Shown here in pieces: positions 23,089 to 34,865 of a stretch of DNA of 64,000 nt (position 1 is its first letter; the number at the start of each line of letters is the position of its first letter). Source of the stretch: Cryphonectria parasitica EP155 (taxonomy: Eukaryota > Ascomycota > Sordariomycetes > Diaporthales > Cryphonectriaceae). The notes under the pieces are model-generated. The model was given only the letters and a program-made list of their open reading frames with translations, was not told the origin of the DNA and ran no database searches. The stretch lies in the NCBI RefSeq assembly GCF_011745365.1, contig NW_024468911.1:2474759-2538758 (forward strand), given 5' to 3'. Position numbers and translations under genes: made by a program.

Positions 23089-26000
23089 ATGGCGATGCGT
23101 CCTACGTCGCGTCCGCCTGTCGGCTCCTCGGCATGGTGCGCTGATGAGAGGTCCTCCGCCCTTGACATCACACAATCCGAGGTAGAAGAGTTTAGCTATT
23201 CGGCAAGAAACGAGGTCGAGTGGCTAAATGAGCACATGGCCGATATCTTCTCTGAGAACCAGATGTACGTGTCGGGCGCGTCTAACTTTCTGACTTGGGT
23301 TCCCATGATTGCTGACTCTGCCCCTAGCAACGTGGCCGAGATTTTCAAAACCCCAGGAAAGCTTCGTGGCAAGACCCCTCACACCACCCGCAAGCTATAT
23401 CACAATGAAAACAGAGTGGTGAGGTTACAGCCCCCTCTCCCCGTCTCTCTCTCCCTCTGCCGTGTGGCCGGTCGTCTTGACCAGACTAATATGGGTGATA
23501 GCCACTATCTGACATCTTTTCCGCAACGCCCAAGGGAGCTCCTAATCCTTTCACAACATCGAATTTGCTTCAGGCTAGGACGCCGAACTTCAAGATCGCC
23601 GAGGACGAACCGGGCAGCCCAGCAAGGCCCACATCGATAACACGAAAACCTGTCCCTGCCGAGCCTGCGCCTTCAGAACAGCGTGTCCTTGCTGATTCTG
23701 GTTATTATGGGAGCCAGAGCCAGGATGTCGCGATAGACTTTGATGAGGTCATGGAGGATGCCGAACCAATACAGCCACAAGAACCTGAGCCCGAAGCCGA
23801 GGAGTCCAAGGAACGACTAGCTGAGACGGTGGAGCAAACGGGCCACCAGAATCCGGCTCTGGCCGTTGGGTCTCTGGAGGATTGCTTGCAGACCTCAGCA
23901 GAACATCAAGGCGTCGAGGCATCGAGCGCCTTGTCAGCGTCAGCCGGACCATCGGCGCTTGACGACTTTGATACGCCGATTGTGCAAGCTTCATCTCCAG
24001 TCCAATTACTCGGTCACGATAGTCCGCAGAAATCGCCGGCCAAATCCCCGACACCACAGCCACAGCCACAGCCACAGCCACAGTCACAGTCACAGTCACA
24101 GCAGCCAGAGTCACCACTTGCTCCTCAACAAGTCCTTGCCGAATCCATACCTGCGGTCGACACTCCGGATGACGATGATGCTGCAGATGTGACGCGGTCG
24201 CCATCCGATGGATCGAGCCCCATGCGCCCCCTGGTGCGCAAGAGCAGCCTCAACTTTGCATCGCTGCCCGCGCGCGAACCCTTGACTTCTAACAAGAGTA
24301 TTGGTGCGCGGATGTCGAGAACCAGCCACATCGAACCGACCCGAACAAGTTACTACCCGAGACCAACCGGAGGCAAAAGTCTTGGTGCGCGGCAAGATGT
24401 CCTGGAGGCCGATGACGATGTCATGGACATTGACGACGATGACGCCGCCGCCGATGCTGTGAAGGAGAAGACAGACAGCGCTTTCGCTACTCACAGTAAA
24501 TCCTACACGCAGAGGCTGCAGGATCAGATCAGTATGCTCGGCAAGTCACAAGCAGGTGGGCCAAGGCCGTCAAAGTCGATTGCGAACCTTTCTGGCACTC
24601 AACAGCCACTGCACAGCTCTCACCCGCAGATCTCACAACAGGCTCAAGCGAGCGCGGAAGAGAAGCCTCGATCGCCTTCCAAACCTCAGCAGTCAGCAAG
24701 AACACCAGGTGCGTTCCCCGAGGATGATGAAGACGACTGGATCGCTTCGCCTCCTGCAGAACAAGCCGTCACCCAAAGTCCTCGTCCCGTGCTAGAGAAG
24801 AGTTACACTGCGGATATCATGGAGGGCGTTCATCGCAGTGACACGGTCAGCGGTATCGATTCGAATCTGCCCGAGCACCAGTTGCAAGAGTCGAGCCCCG
24901 ATCTCACACATTACTCGCCTCGGAAAGGAGCGCTATCTAGCCCCGTCAAACCCGTCTTTGGTCATGGCAAATCGATCTCAGTACCTGATTTCGGCCAGCA
25001 TAATATCTTCGGAGATACTGCTGGGCAAGAGCTCAACAAGGTCGTCTCTGCATCCAATCCATTGGTGGACTACAACAAGGATCCTCAAGGAGACGAGCCC
25101 CCAAAGTCACCATCCAGAAGCTTCCGCGAAAGCCCCTTCAGGCAGAATACCTTGAAACAGGTCAAGAACAAGTTTTCTTCGATACTGAAGGGGTCGAAGG
25201 GTCTCCTAGCAAGCAGTGCTGCGCTCAGTGCGGATGGCAAGGCGTCGTTGGTGAACTCGCCATCTGCCAAATTACGAAAGCAACAGAACGTGTCTACTGA
25301 GTCTCTCCAGCCAGAGCAGGAGGGTCAACCTCTCTACCCGGATCTGACAAAGCACATGTCTGAGTCTAACCACGCTCCCAGGGCTCCCAGTCCGTTGAAG
25401 TCAAATAGCCGCAAGACCCGAGCGTCCGCTGAGCGAGAAAGGAGGGATCAGAAGCAAAAAGACAAGGAGGACAAAGAAGCCCAACGCCTTGCCGAGCAGA
25501 TGGAAAAGCTACAGAAGGTGAGAGAGAAGGAGAGGGAGAAGGCGAGCGCACTCAGCAAGGAAAAACAGGAGAAGGCATCTCCCGAGGAACCCCATGGCAT
25601 GCAGCAAGAACAAAAACAGACCATGCGCACCCCAGCTCCAAAAGAGATCAACAGGCCGACACGGACAAGTCCACGCAAGGAAAAGCCACAGATTGAGACT
25701 GCAGGCAGGGCAGTCGCCGACATAGATAAGCTCGATACCGCTGATCAGGACATGGAAATGGCTGATGCCCCAGCGATAAGGCCCGTGCCTCCTTCGATTC
25801 CCCGGCTTACACCTGGTCAAAGGCTGAAGAATCGTGAGATCAAGCGGCCAACTAAACCAACGAGAGAAACTGCTGTCAAACCGAAACAAGCGCCGACTTT
25901 GATCCGCGTCAACACGTCTTCGCAACACACTGGACTGTATCCTGCCAACAGTACACTTGCATCAAGCCTCCAAGACACTCTCGGCAGCTCTCAACAGCAG

Positions 26001-27395
26001 GTCAAGGGCAAGGCCAGCCAACCCTCACTGCAGACGAAGTCATCGCTGCAGAATCTCAAGAGTTCCGTCAGCTCAACAACCGGTCGCCCCAAGGCACTTG
26101 AACTTGCAGAGAAGCGACGACAAGAAGAGGAGAAGAAAACTCAGCGGAAGCGTGAATTCAAGGCAGAGTTGGAGCGGAAGCGCGAGAAAGAGCAACGACT
26201 GGAGGCGGAGCGGCGAGAGAAGGAACGCCTGCGAGTTGCCGCCGAGGAAGAGGCCAAGAAGCAAGCAGCCCGTCAAGCTGCGATCGAAAAGGCCAAGAAA
26301 ACAAAAGCCCCGCCTCCAGCAATTCGGTCTCAGCCAAGTGGCGCGCCTGATTACAACTCTGTCCGGGAGAAGGCAGCTATACCGAGACCTCCATCTCGCT
26401 TGCAGCAGTCCACCATGTATCGATCGCAAGAAGACATCGGCCGCCCTGTCAACGCAGTCTTGTCGAGCACCGCCAAAATGTCGATGAAGCGGCCGCTCCA
26501 GCAAGAGGGCGCAGAGGACACGACGCAACGACCAACTGCAACCCGAAATGGCCCGCCTCCCCAGAAAGAGATGAAGCGCATGCGAACCTCGGACGATGAG
26601 TTTGACGCCGAGGAGGAGATGGAGATCCAGTCGTACGGAACGGGCATCAAGGGTCCCCACGTTGGATCATCAGCTGGGCTCAAGAAGGTAGGTTGCAAGC
26701 CGTAGACCTCTGTATGGCTCGCCCTCTCGATATACTTGCTAATTTTCTCTCAGGATCAAACAAACAAGTCACTCTTCTCCAGCGGGTATGCACCTGGTCC
26801 CTCAGGAGCTACGAGGGATATTTTCAAGGCACCATCAGTCGCGCCGCATCACAGCAAGAATGGCCATCCTCTGGATATGGCCCAGGTCTCGAAGGGTCAT
26901 ATTCCTTTTGCGTCCAGTCAACATGGCGCTGGGCCCTCTCACAAGACTCCGGCCAGACCTGCTGGCGTCATGACTGCCAAATCTGCTGCCAAATCAGCGA
27001 CAAGGTCCTCACCACGCTTCCAGAACGGCGATAATATTGAGCTCCCTGAAATCCAGACAGATGATGACGATGACGATGATGACGATGATGACGATGATGA
27101 GGCCAAGGGACTGGGGATAGCATCATGGGCAGACACGCCTGAACTCCGGCGTGAACTTATGAAGCAGGAGTCTATTGACCCTCTCCAGGTTTTTGGCCCT
27201 CCTGCGCCCCTGCGGCTGGAGGAGGTGTTCAAGAACAAGGACAGATGGAGCAAGTTCCGCGCCCGGGGGAGCAGTGCCAACTGGAACGGAGGCGACCGGC
27301 TCACAGAAGACGAAATCCGCAAGGATCTTGCAGCGCGAGAGAAAATGAGGCGTGACGGAGGATGGTCGTACGAGCTCAGCAAGGACATCCAGTGA
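23089..27395 (+). CDS. SLI15: INCENP/Sli15-like chromosomal passenger complex scaffold
   Basis: Exons 23089-23264, 23328-23418, 23502-26687 and 26754-27395 give 1364 residues. The N-terminal helix (EVEWLNEHMADIF, then an INVAEIFKTPGKLRGKTP segment) corresponds to the region that binds survivin/Bir1 and borealin. A long disordered middle follows, rich in Ser, Pro and Gln, with a QPQPQPQ tract and several SP sites for Cdk1. Two highly charged helical segments follow; the second (about 1000-1070) resembles the microtubule-binding single alpha helix. The C-terminus has an IN-box at about 1246-1335: IELPEIQ, an acidic run of 13 Asp, SWADTPELRRELMKQ, FGPPAPLRLEEVF, and SSANW. The IN-box binds and activates Aurora B (Ipl1) at centromeres and the spindle midzone. 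The protein is longer than yeast Sli15 but normal for filamentous fungi. The third exon is uninterrupted for 1062 codons. Confidence 0.92.
24055..24100 (+). repeat. In-frame CCACAG/TCACAG repeat in INCENP
   Basis: Tandem hexamers encode alternating Pro-Gln and then Ser-Gln, expanding a disordered linker. Confidence 0.85.
27060..27098 (+). repeat. GAT/GAC tract coding 13 Asp
   Basis: A pure run of aspartate codons just after LPEIQT at the start of the INCENP IN-box, of a kind whose length can vary. Confidence 0.9.
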
Positions 27396-29105
27396 TGGTC
27401 TTGTGATGGGCCAATGCCTCCCTGGATAGCGGATGCAATTATGTATAGCATTGTTTTGGGGGTCTGGGTGCTGTAGCTGGCTTGGTATGTTTATACATTG
27501 CCATCTGGAGTTCCGGGGACATGATCGGAATGGGAACGGAAGCTGCATGGGTATTCTGGATCGGTATTTGAATACTTGCAGAAAATTTTGTTGTTTTCAG
27601 AGTGTACAAGTACCAACCAAGGTTTGCTGGGAACTGCTAGCCACAGTAATTGGAGTTCAGGAAAAGAAGAAAAAGACTTTCTTTGATGCTGCTATGGTAT
27701 CTACACGGCTGAAAGGGGAGATCTCCTGGAAAGTGACAATCATGTCTCCACCACAGATGACCCTCAGTGTCAAGTGACGACAAGGCCACGCACACTTAGA
27801 GTGGCTGTGTCCTCTCTTGTGCACTGTAAGGCTGCAGTCCAGAACGGCCAATTTTTATTTATTTAGATGTGATGTTGAGATTTAACTCCTTGGTCCATAG
27901 CAGTCATGATGCAAAATATGAGCTAAGAAAATGATTTCCAAATTTATATTGATGATTTACTGTCCAGTATAATACTACAGGAACAAGTCTGGACTGCTGT
28001 TGGCTTGATGGCCACAGGTGTGACCCTCTCTCAGCCTTGTGGGGAGCAAGTCAATGTGCGCTGGGGTGGCCTGCACCCTCTCTTACGTCATTAGGAACTA
28101 TTTCACCCGGACAGCCAGTCAACAGCCTAGTCAGATGTCAGGCTCCGACTTGAGAGAAGATCAGATGAATAGTAGAGTACTAGACAAAACCCTTGGATTC
28201 GGGACCCTGACTACGCCTTGGCACTACCGGTCACCCAAACCCACATTGCCCCACTGAAGATGCTCACATTCCAACCTCCCATTTCATTCCGGATTGGCAA
28301 CCAGCCTGACCACCACAGCAACTGGCAGTCTTTAGGCTTCAGGCCTTTTTCTGTAGAAGTTCTTGTTACCAAAACTTGACTTCTGTCACGTTCTGTGAAC
28401 AGCAGCATTGTTCCACCCAGCTTTTACCTTCTTTTTCTTCTTCTCTGCCTACTTAGGACCAGTGTCCAATCACAACACGTCACAAGTCAACCATCTCCAA
28501 CGGAGCCCAAAGTTCACACGCCCGCCCACCCACCATCGCGACAGTCACCAGCAGCACCCTTGTGCACCAAGTTGCTTTTGCTTCTTGTGGAGCACATTTT
28601 TATTTTTTTTTTGATCTTTTTCCTGCACAGCACAGCACAGTAATATTTGTCGCAATTCTAGGCATCACTTGTTCCCAGGCTTGTCCTCTCTGTGATCCTC
28701 AGCATCACTACCTACCCTGATCCTGCGGCTGATCCCTAGCTCAGCAGACCACAACGACTACTACTCTGGTAAGCCTACCCTTCCCCTTGTTGACGTTTAC
28801 TGCTTCTTTCTTTCTACTTGAAGGGTATCTTACTGATAAGCAGACAATTTATCTCCTTCTCAAAGACTCCGTGGGGTGACCCTTTCTTCGTCTCCCTTCT
28901 CCTGCCAACTGCCCCGCCCTGCGCTCCGTTATTCCCTCCGGAGAGACGCGTCCTTTGCCCAACATCATTTGCGCCCTGAGAAAAGCACTGGCCTCCCTAC
29001 TCAGATGTAGTCACTGTTGACTCCTCGACACGTTCTCCAACTCTTCATTCTTGACCTGTTTCCCAGCGCGCTAGAGGCACCCTCTGCCTTCGAAATAGGC
29101 CCATC
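27396..29105. other. Intergenic region between INCENP and the J-domain gene
   Basis: No gene seen. The first part is probably the INCENP 3' tail. From about 28400 it becomes pyrimidine-rich, like a fungal leader. A possible leader intron runs from a GTAAGC donor at 28769 to a CCCAG ending at 29066. Confidence 0.55.
28769..29066 (+). other. Possible 5'-leader intron of the J-domain gene
   Basis: CTCTG|GTAAGC at 28769 and TTTCCCAG ending at 29066 are good donor and acceptor words in a CT-rich leader 40 nt before the ATG at 29106. The branch site is only moderately matched (TTGAC). Transcript data would decide. Confidence 0.33.
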
Positions 29106-30627
29106 ATGGAGAAGGAACCTCGACGCGACTTGTATGCAGATCTCGAGCTAGCTGGGCCTACGGAGGACATCGATCTCGTCAGGAAGCAGTACAGGAAGCT
29201 TTGTATGTCGGGTCAGGTCTCATATCGTCGTCGTGGTCAAGAGCTAACAGAAGCTGTCGTGCAGCGCTCAAGAAACACCCCGATCGCCCTGGCGGATCAA
29301 ATGAAGCCTTCAACATCATCAACCATGCCCACGCCATCCTGACCGATCCCGAGAAGAAGCGCAAGTACGATTCCGAGGCCCGCCGTACCCGGGCAACGTA
29401 TGCCTCTGGAGTAAGAGGAAACCCTTGGGCGAATGCCGGCAAGGAGTGGGCTCCTCCTCCTCGACCGCCCAACTTCCCCCAGAGGCCCGCCGCGTCCACG
29501 CAGAAACGCCAGTCGGCCTCGACGAATGCAGACAAGTACTCTGAGTTCACGGCAGGTGCACCTCGTCGGACGCAGGCAAAGAAGACCGACTCCACGAATA
29601 CATGGCAACATTGGCAAGCATGGGAGGACATGAAAAATGGCTCAAAGGGCAAGGGACCAGCCCGAGGCCCTACTGCAAGCGGCGCGTCGAGTAGGACTCC
29701 CAGCGCCAGCAGACCGTCGAGCTACCAACAGCAGCAGCAGCAGCAGCAGCCGCCGCAGCAGCCGCCTCCTGTACCTCCGCGTGCCCCGCCTCAGAAGCAG
29801 CCTAAGGGCTCCTTTGGCGCCCGTGTCCAGCGAGGAGGCTATGTGCCTGAGTCCCCAGGCGATGAGCCAGCGGTATCTGGCAATAACTACTTCACCACTA
29901 GGTCTCATTCTAATCTGTTCAACGAGACTTCTTCTGCGGCACGAGCCAGGCGCCGAGCACCGTCTAACCCTGATCCCGACCGCGACAGCGACCGCGACAG
30001 CACGTTCATGGACCCACGTCAAAGTACCCCATATCAAACACGCGGCGGCGAAAAATTCGATCCCTGGAATGGCGCAAGTAACATCGGGCGATCCCGTAGC
30101 ACGCGAGAGCCCAAGCGCAGGCCTTATAAAGATGATGACAACGCCCCTTCTACCGGTAGTCCCCGTCAGAGAAGCTCCAGTGTACCCGATGACTCGGACA
30201 ATGTACCACGGGAAGGGCAAAATGGAAGAGCAGGGCTCAACGGTCAGCGAAGTTCAGGCACCACGTCGGCTAGCAGCGACTATCGATCTTCTTCGGAAGG
30301 TCCCAAGGACCGGGCTGGTGGTGACAACGGCAAAAATGGCTCCAAATTGTATGACGATCAGTCTCATTCCAAGTCAACTCCTCCCCAGCACCACGAAGTT
30401 CCTCACCAAGCCCAGCAAGCGACTGGCCGTGCGGGCGATGGGGACTTCTACAACAACAAGAGCACACGAAATCAGCCCTCGAGGCCAGAGCAGCCGCGTA
30501 CTCAGCAGTACACAAAGTCTTCGAGTGAAGACAAGCCTCCTCCACAAAAGGGCGGCGGCTTGAATGCTTTCGAGCAGAAGATGTCCCAGCTCCTCAGACA
30601 GCTTTCTGCCAAAAAGTATGGGCGGCA

Positions 30628-30658
<31 letters not shown>

Positions 30659-31999
30659 TCCAAGCCTAAGCAGGACGAAACCCACCCCCCACCAGTGAAC
30701 CCTCAGCAGGTTCGTAACAGCACAGATCATGCTAACTTCAACACTAGCTTCGGCTCGCAATTTACGGGCGAGCAGTTCGTCGCCGACTCGCATCGATTTA
30801 CGCGGAATAGCACTGACAACATCAACACTAGATTTGTTGCTGAGGAGGATGCTACCAGCTGGCAGTTCAATGCGGGATCTCCAGTCGATGAGGCTGGCCG
30901 GCCGGCCATGCCTCGGTCCAAGTCAGGCAGTCGCATAGGTCGCAAATCCCCCTTCACAACAGATGCCTCACAACAGCCACACTTCACCGGTCCTCCCGTG
31001 GGAGAGAAGTCGCCCCACTCTGGCGCCTTCAATCCTGAAGAGTGGTCTGAGAAGATTAATTCCCAGATTTTCGAGGCACCCGTGGCGCACAAGACACCCG
31101 TAGCCGGTAGTCGCACGATTCGCACTTCTAGCAAGAAGCCGAAACCTGTTCGTATGACGGCGGGAACGGCCGGAATGGTCGAGTCGGACGAGAGCAGCAG
31201 TGGTCTGGAGGAGGTCTCCAAGGGCTCAGCAACCGCTGGGCGGGGACCAAGCGTCGATGGGACTTCTAGTCCGATGGCTATGGACGTCGATCCTCCTGCG
31301 GCGCAATCGGGCGGTAATGGGGCGCGGAATATTCCTGTCACGCCGTCGCGTCCCGAGTGGCGAGCCGGTGATGTGGGCTTAGGCATCAAGGGTGATGCGA
31401 AGCCGCCCCCACAGCCCTCCTTTGCGCCAGCAGCAGCAGCAGCAGCAGTAGCTGCTGGTGGATCGGAAGACAGCGAGGAGTTCCGAGCCAGCTTTTCCGA
31501 CATCAGGAACGTCGAGCCCTTTTCCGAACGCGCCTCAGGCCTCGAGTCCTTCGGCGACCTGAAGTCGAATCTCCCATTCCCAAGCGTCGCAGCGGGTCAC
31601 GTTCCCATCCGAAAGCCCGTGCCGAGATCGCAGAACATTCAGGAAGCTCTACCAGAGCCGCCCAGACCGCCCAATCCACCACCAGTGCTGGCAGTTCCAG
31701 GCCTCAAGCCCTCTCCGGTCGCCTGGAAGCAGTATGTGGAGGCGTTCTACACGTACTTAGGAGAATTCCACACCTATAACACCAAGTTCATCGACCACTT
31801 CTCGGCTCGCAGAGTTCAGATTCACCAGAAACTTGGCACATCTGCCTGGCTTGAGTTGCGGGATGGCGGCGGTGTCCAGGAATACATGACCTGGGCTGAG
31901 GAGGACCGCGAGGTTCGGAAGAAGTGGACTGATGCCTGTGACGAACACGAAATGCACGTTCGGCTATTTGCCGCTCATCGAGAGAAGATGATGAAGTGA
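29106..31999 (+). CDS. J-domain (DnaJ) protein with long disordered region
   Basis: Exons 29106-29202 and 29265-31999 give 943 residues. The N-terminus is a J domain: DLYADLELAGPTEDIDLVRK, then the HPD tripeptide at 37-39, and an AFNIINHAHAILTDPEKKRKYD helix. The intron cuts just before HPD. The HPD loop stimulates the ATPase of Hsp70, so the protein should act as a co-chaperone. About 700 residues of disordered Ser/Pro/Gln-rich sequence follow, with two polyglutamine tracts, an Ala tract and PPxPP motifs. The last 100 residues (from WKQYVEAFYTYLGEFHTYN) form a conserved-looking helical segment with many Trp, Tyr and charged residues. There is no signal peptide or zinc-finger domain, so it is a class C J-protein of unknown client. 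The long intron-free second exon is typical of this kind of fungal gene. Confidence 0.85.
29726..29749 (+). repeat. Polyglutamine tract 1 of the J-domain protein
   Basis: CAA followed by seven CAG codons, then a Pro-rich stretch (PPQQPPPVPPRAPP). Confidence 0.9.
30626..30658 (+). repeat. Polyglutamine tract 2 of the J-domain protein
   Basis: Eight CAG codons, then CAA CAA CAG, giving eleven Gln. The pure CAG run may vary in length between isolates. Confidence 0.9.
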
Positions 32000-32520
32000 G
32001 CGGATCCCACCTTGTGTGAAAGAAGGGGGCCTCTTACTTGTGGCTCTTGGTACTGGAAGGGCTCCTTTATTTGGGGAGCGTTCTTATGATCATTTGCGGC
32101 TTTCTGCCACGGATCCAACAATGCGAGGGATTGTCATTGGCTTGGTTTGCCTTGCAGGGAGAGAGACTGCTGTTGGTTCTCTAGTTTGGGTATTCGCCTG
32201 GCTCGTCTGCTTCTTCTTGATCATCCCGTGTCAAGTGAATTTCCTCGCTCGGAGAGGAGACGTCTTGTCAAATGGCCATGATTACCTACGTGGGTCTCGT
32301 CGCCATGCATGACAGACGGTAGTCGAACACTATCGAAAAACACCGTCCCTTTGCCATATTCGATTCAAAAACATCTCTGCTATTCTCAACGTGTGATGAT
32401 ATCTGACTTTCGAGATTTCTTGATTGTCAACGGGTCCACGATGTGTTTTGGGGTGGGATTTGTACGTGCAGCATTTCACGAGCTAACGATGGGCTGGGAT
32501 CTTGGAGGGAAAGGAAAGAA

Positions 32521-32545
32521 AAGGGAAGGGAAGGGAAGGGAAGGG
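32521..32545. repeat. Microsatellite (AAGGG)5
   Basis: Five perfect pentamers in purine-rich DNA. Confidence 0.9.
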
Positions 32546-33113
32546 AACGGGAGGATTGGGATAAACTCGCATGGCCTGGTGTTCATTATGGCAAGCGTGG
32601 ATTGTTTGATAGTACATACTCTTCCACACCATGGGATAGAATTATAGCGTGATTATGGGGAAGATTACCCATTCGTTGTGCCTGTTCCGCCTAAGATTCA
32701 ATTTTAAGGATGATGAGGAGGCTCAAATTTTGACTGCGTTGGGTGCTACCATTGATCAATCAGCTTTTTTAACAAGAAATCATTGACATGACACAACCTT
32801 CTGGCCGTCTAAGTACCACGAACTGTGATTCGCAATGGATTTCGCAGTTCCTAATGATGATGATGAGTTTCACTAGGTTCTTGGGGGCATTGTGACGATG
32901 TGACGATGTGACTATGTGAGTGTGTATCTTGGCTTTGTGGTTCGCAAATTCGCACACCATGACATCACCCGTCACCATGTCATTGGGCTTCTTGCAGGTA
33001 AGTCTATACCAACATGTTTAAGGGCCCCTTCCCACTTCTATGTGTCTTTATTTTTCATTTTTATTTTTCTTATACTACAAACCCCTTGCTCATCTTTACC
33101 CTCATTCTCTATA

Positions 33114-33116
<3 letters not shown>

Positions 33117-33148
<32 letters not shown>
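33117..33148 (+). repeat. (TC)16 tract in the leader of the next gene
   Basis: Sixteen TC units about 40 nt before the ATG at 33188. CT-rich blocks near the transcription start are common in highly expressed fungal genes, so the tract may influence start-site choice. Confidence 0.85.
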
Positions 33149-33152
<4 letters not shown>

Positions 33153-33187
33153 CCTGCCATTCAAAGTCCTCAGTCAATACCTTCAAC

Positions 33188-34063
33188 ATGCCAAAACTCA
33201 CCTATACCATCGAAAACGCCCCAGGCAAAATCTACGGCAAGAACAGCAACGAGCTGATCTTCAAGGAACCGTCATCGCACGCAATCATCTACAGCACGGC
33301 GACAACGACATCCGGCGGTCTATTGACGATGGGCGCCAAGAAGAACAAGAAACAGCTCTTCCGCGGGCCGCCCAGCGAGAAGGACGGGGGCGCATGCGTG
33401 GCCACGCTGGACGAGCCGGCAAGCGACAGCGCCGGCAGGGACGAGACGCTCGAGATGCACCACGTAAAGCTGGACGGGAGCAGCAGCCACGGCACAGAGC
33501 CGGCGTCGACGAGGCTGCAGATCAAAAAGACGTCGTCGTGGGTGCCACTGGCGGGCGGGGACAGGCACGCCGTCACGTTCCGGGAGGAAGGGTACACATG
33601 GAGCGGGAAGGCCCTGCTGAAGAGAGACAGGGACGGGCGGGTGGTGGCGCGGGTGGCGGGGCCCTGGTTCTGGCAGGGGAAGCTGGGGGATATGGAGGTG
33701 GATGTTCCTGAGATGGGGGACGAGGAGGAGCGGCGGAGCCTGTTGGAGATGGTGCTGGCTACGTTTGTGGCTAGGTGGTGGGGTGAGAGGGTTGTGGGAG
33801 AGGAGAGGGCGAAGGAGGCCAAGAGGATGGAGGAGGAAGCGGCCCAGGCCAAGGCCGTGCAGAAGAAGAAGGCTGCTGCTGCTGTGGAGACCAAGAAGCA
33901 GGAGGAGGCGGAGGAGCGGAAAAAGAGGGAGGCGGAGGGGGAGGGTGCGAAGATGAGCGAGACTGGTGAGCAGCAGGGCACGGGGCCATGTTTCGGAGAA
34001 TATATTGCCTACGAGTATGTCGAGGAGGAGACTGGGACAGCAGGGGGTTGGTGGAGGGAATGA
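33188..34063 (+). CDS. Uncharacterised protein, 291 aa, with charged coiled-coil tail
   Basis: A single-exon frame from ATG (CAACATGCC) to TGA, 291 residues. The first 190 residues look like a beta-rich globular domain with many short strands: KLTYTIENAPGKIYGKN, HAIIYSTATT, HAVTFREEGYTWSGK, RVVARVAGPWFWQGKLGDM. A helix (SLLEMVLATFVARWWGERV) precedes a tail of about 60 residues made of Glu, Lys and Ala that should be a coiled coil or single helix. The end is acidic and aromatic (YIAYEYVEEE). The domain layout (beta-sandwich, buried helix) recalls tubby/LURP-one-like folds found in many small fungal proteins, but that is a guess from strand pattern only. There is no signal peptide. Codon use is strongly GC-rich at third positions, supporting this frame over the long antisense open frames. 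Confidence 0.72.
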   Translation: MPKLTYTIENAPGKIYGKNSNELIFKEPSSHAIIYSTATTTSGGLLTMGAKKNKKQLFRGPPSEKDGGACVATLDEPASDSAGRDETLEMHHVKLDGSSSHGTEPASTRLQIKKTSSWVPLAGGDRHAVTFREEGYTWSGKALLKRDRDGRVVARVAGPWFWQGKLGDMEVDVPEMGDEEERRSLLEMVLATFVARWWGERVVGEERAKEAKRMEEEAAQAKAVQKKKAAAAVETKKQEEAEERKKREAEGEGAKMSETGEQQGTGPCFGEYIAYEYVEEETGTAGGWWRE

Positions 34064-34865
34064 ATAGAACACGATGAAATAATGGACAAAACAGTACAAG
34101 TCATACCCTACCCTATCATGCCCTAGTTTAGCTGCCCATTTCATTAATCCTTGTTCTTTTTCTTTCTATGTAATGCCAACATCGCATTGGTAGCGAGGAC
34201 GTAGGGGCTGGTGGAGAACAATCGCCAGCACACATGGACATGTTGAGAGTTCACTCAAGCTATATGGTCCAATGTTTTGTCACCGTCTCTGGTGGTTTGA
34301 GTTGACTTTTTATGACTGGACTGAAATGATCTAAATCAAGTGGCTCTGAGGCATAATGAGGTGTGACTTCTCCTATACAATCCTCTATTAACAACACATT
34401 GTTTATCCAAGTAGCCATGCTAGTATAATTGAATACATAATAGGTAATGTATTATAGGATTTCTTTTCATTCATACAAGGATACGTAATAATGAATTGGG
34501 GACCCGCATGAGAAACCCTATGCAGGGGTGTCACCGGCAGAACGGGAGGAAAATTGGGTCTTCATAGTGGGCTGGCTCCAGTGGGTCAATTCACTGTTCT
34601 TGGTCAAGTCAGCTTCGAGGCCAGGTCAAACCTGCTATTGTAGACCTCTCTGCCTACAAACCGAGTTTGCGCCTTGTCTCTCAGCCCTGCCGCCTTCGGT
34701 ACAATCCTTTCTTTAGGAATTTTTTTTTTCCCTTCCTCTTCTTCTTTTCTTCTTTTTCATGTGTCTTCCCACGCCCCTTAATTGTCACCCCATCCTCTTG
34801 AAGACGATTCTCTCTCCCAGAGCTTGACCTCAGCACGTCGAATGAGGCGGAGGAGTGATTGCTGA
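34064..34865. other. Intergenic region upstream of NMA111
   Basis: No gene seen. The left half is AT-rich. A T/C-rich leader-like block starts near 34700, just before the possible upstream start of NMA111. Confidence 0.6.

Larger units (their letters stand above)
32000..33187. other. Intergenic region with AAGGG and TC microsatellites
   Basis: No gene seen. It holds five AAGGG units (32521-32545), a GTGACGAT direct repeat near 32892-32915, and a (TC)16 tract just before the next ATG. Confidence 0.6.

Noticed and set aside
30727..31503. A 258-codon antisense frame in the J-domain gene
   Set aside because: It lies wholly inside the long second exon of the J-domain gene and has no independent signal.
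33289..34144. Antisense open frames of 230 and 274 codons
   Set aside because: They are shadows of the GC-rich third-position bias of the plus-strand gene at 33188-34063, with Leu/Pro/Ser-rich translations.
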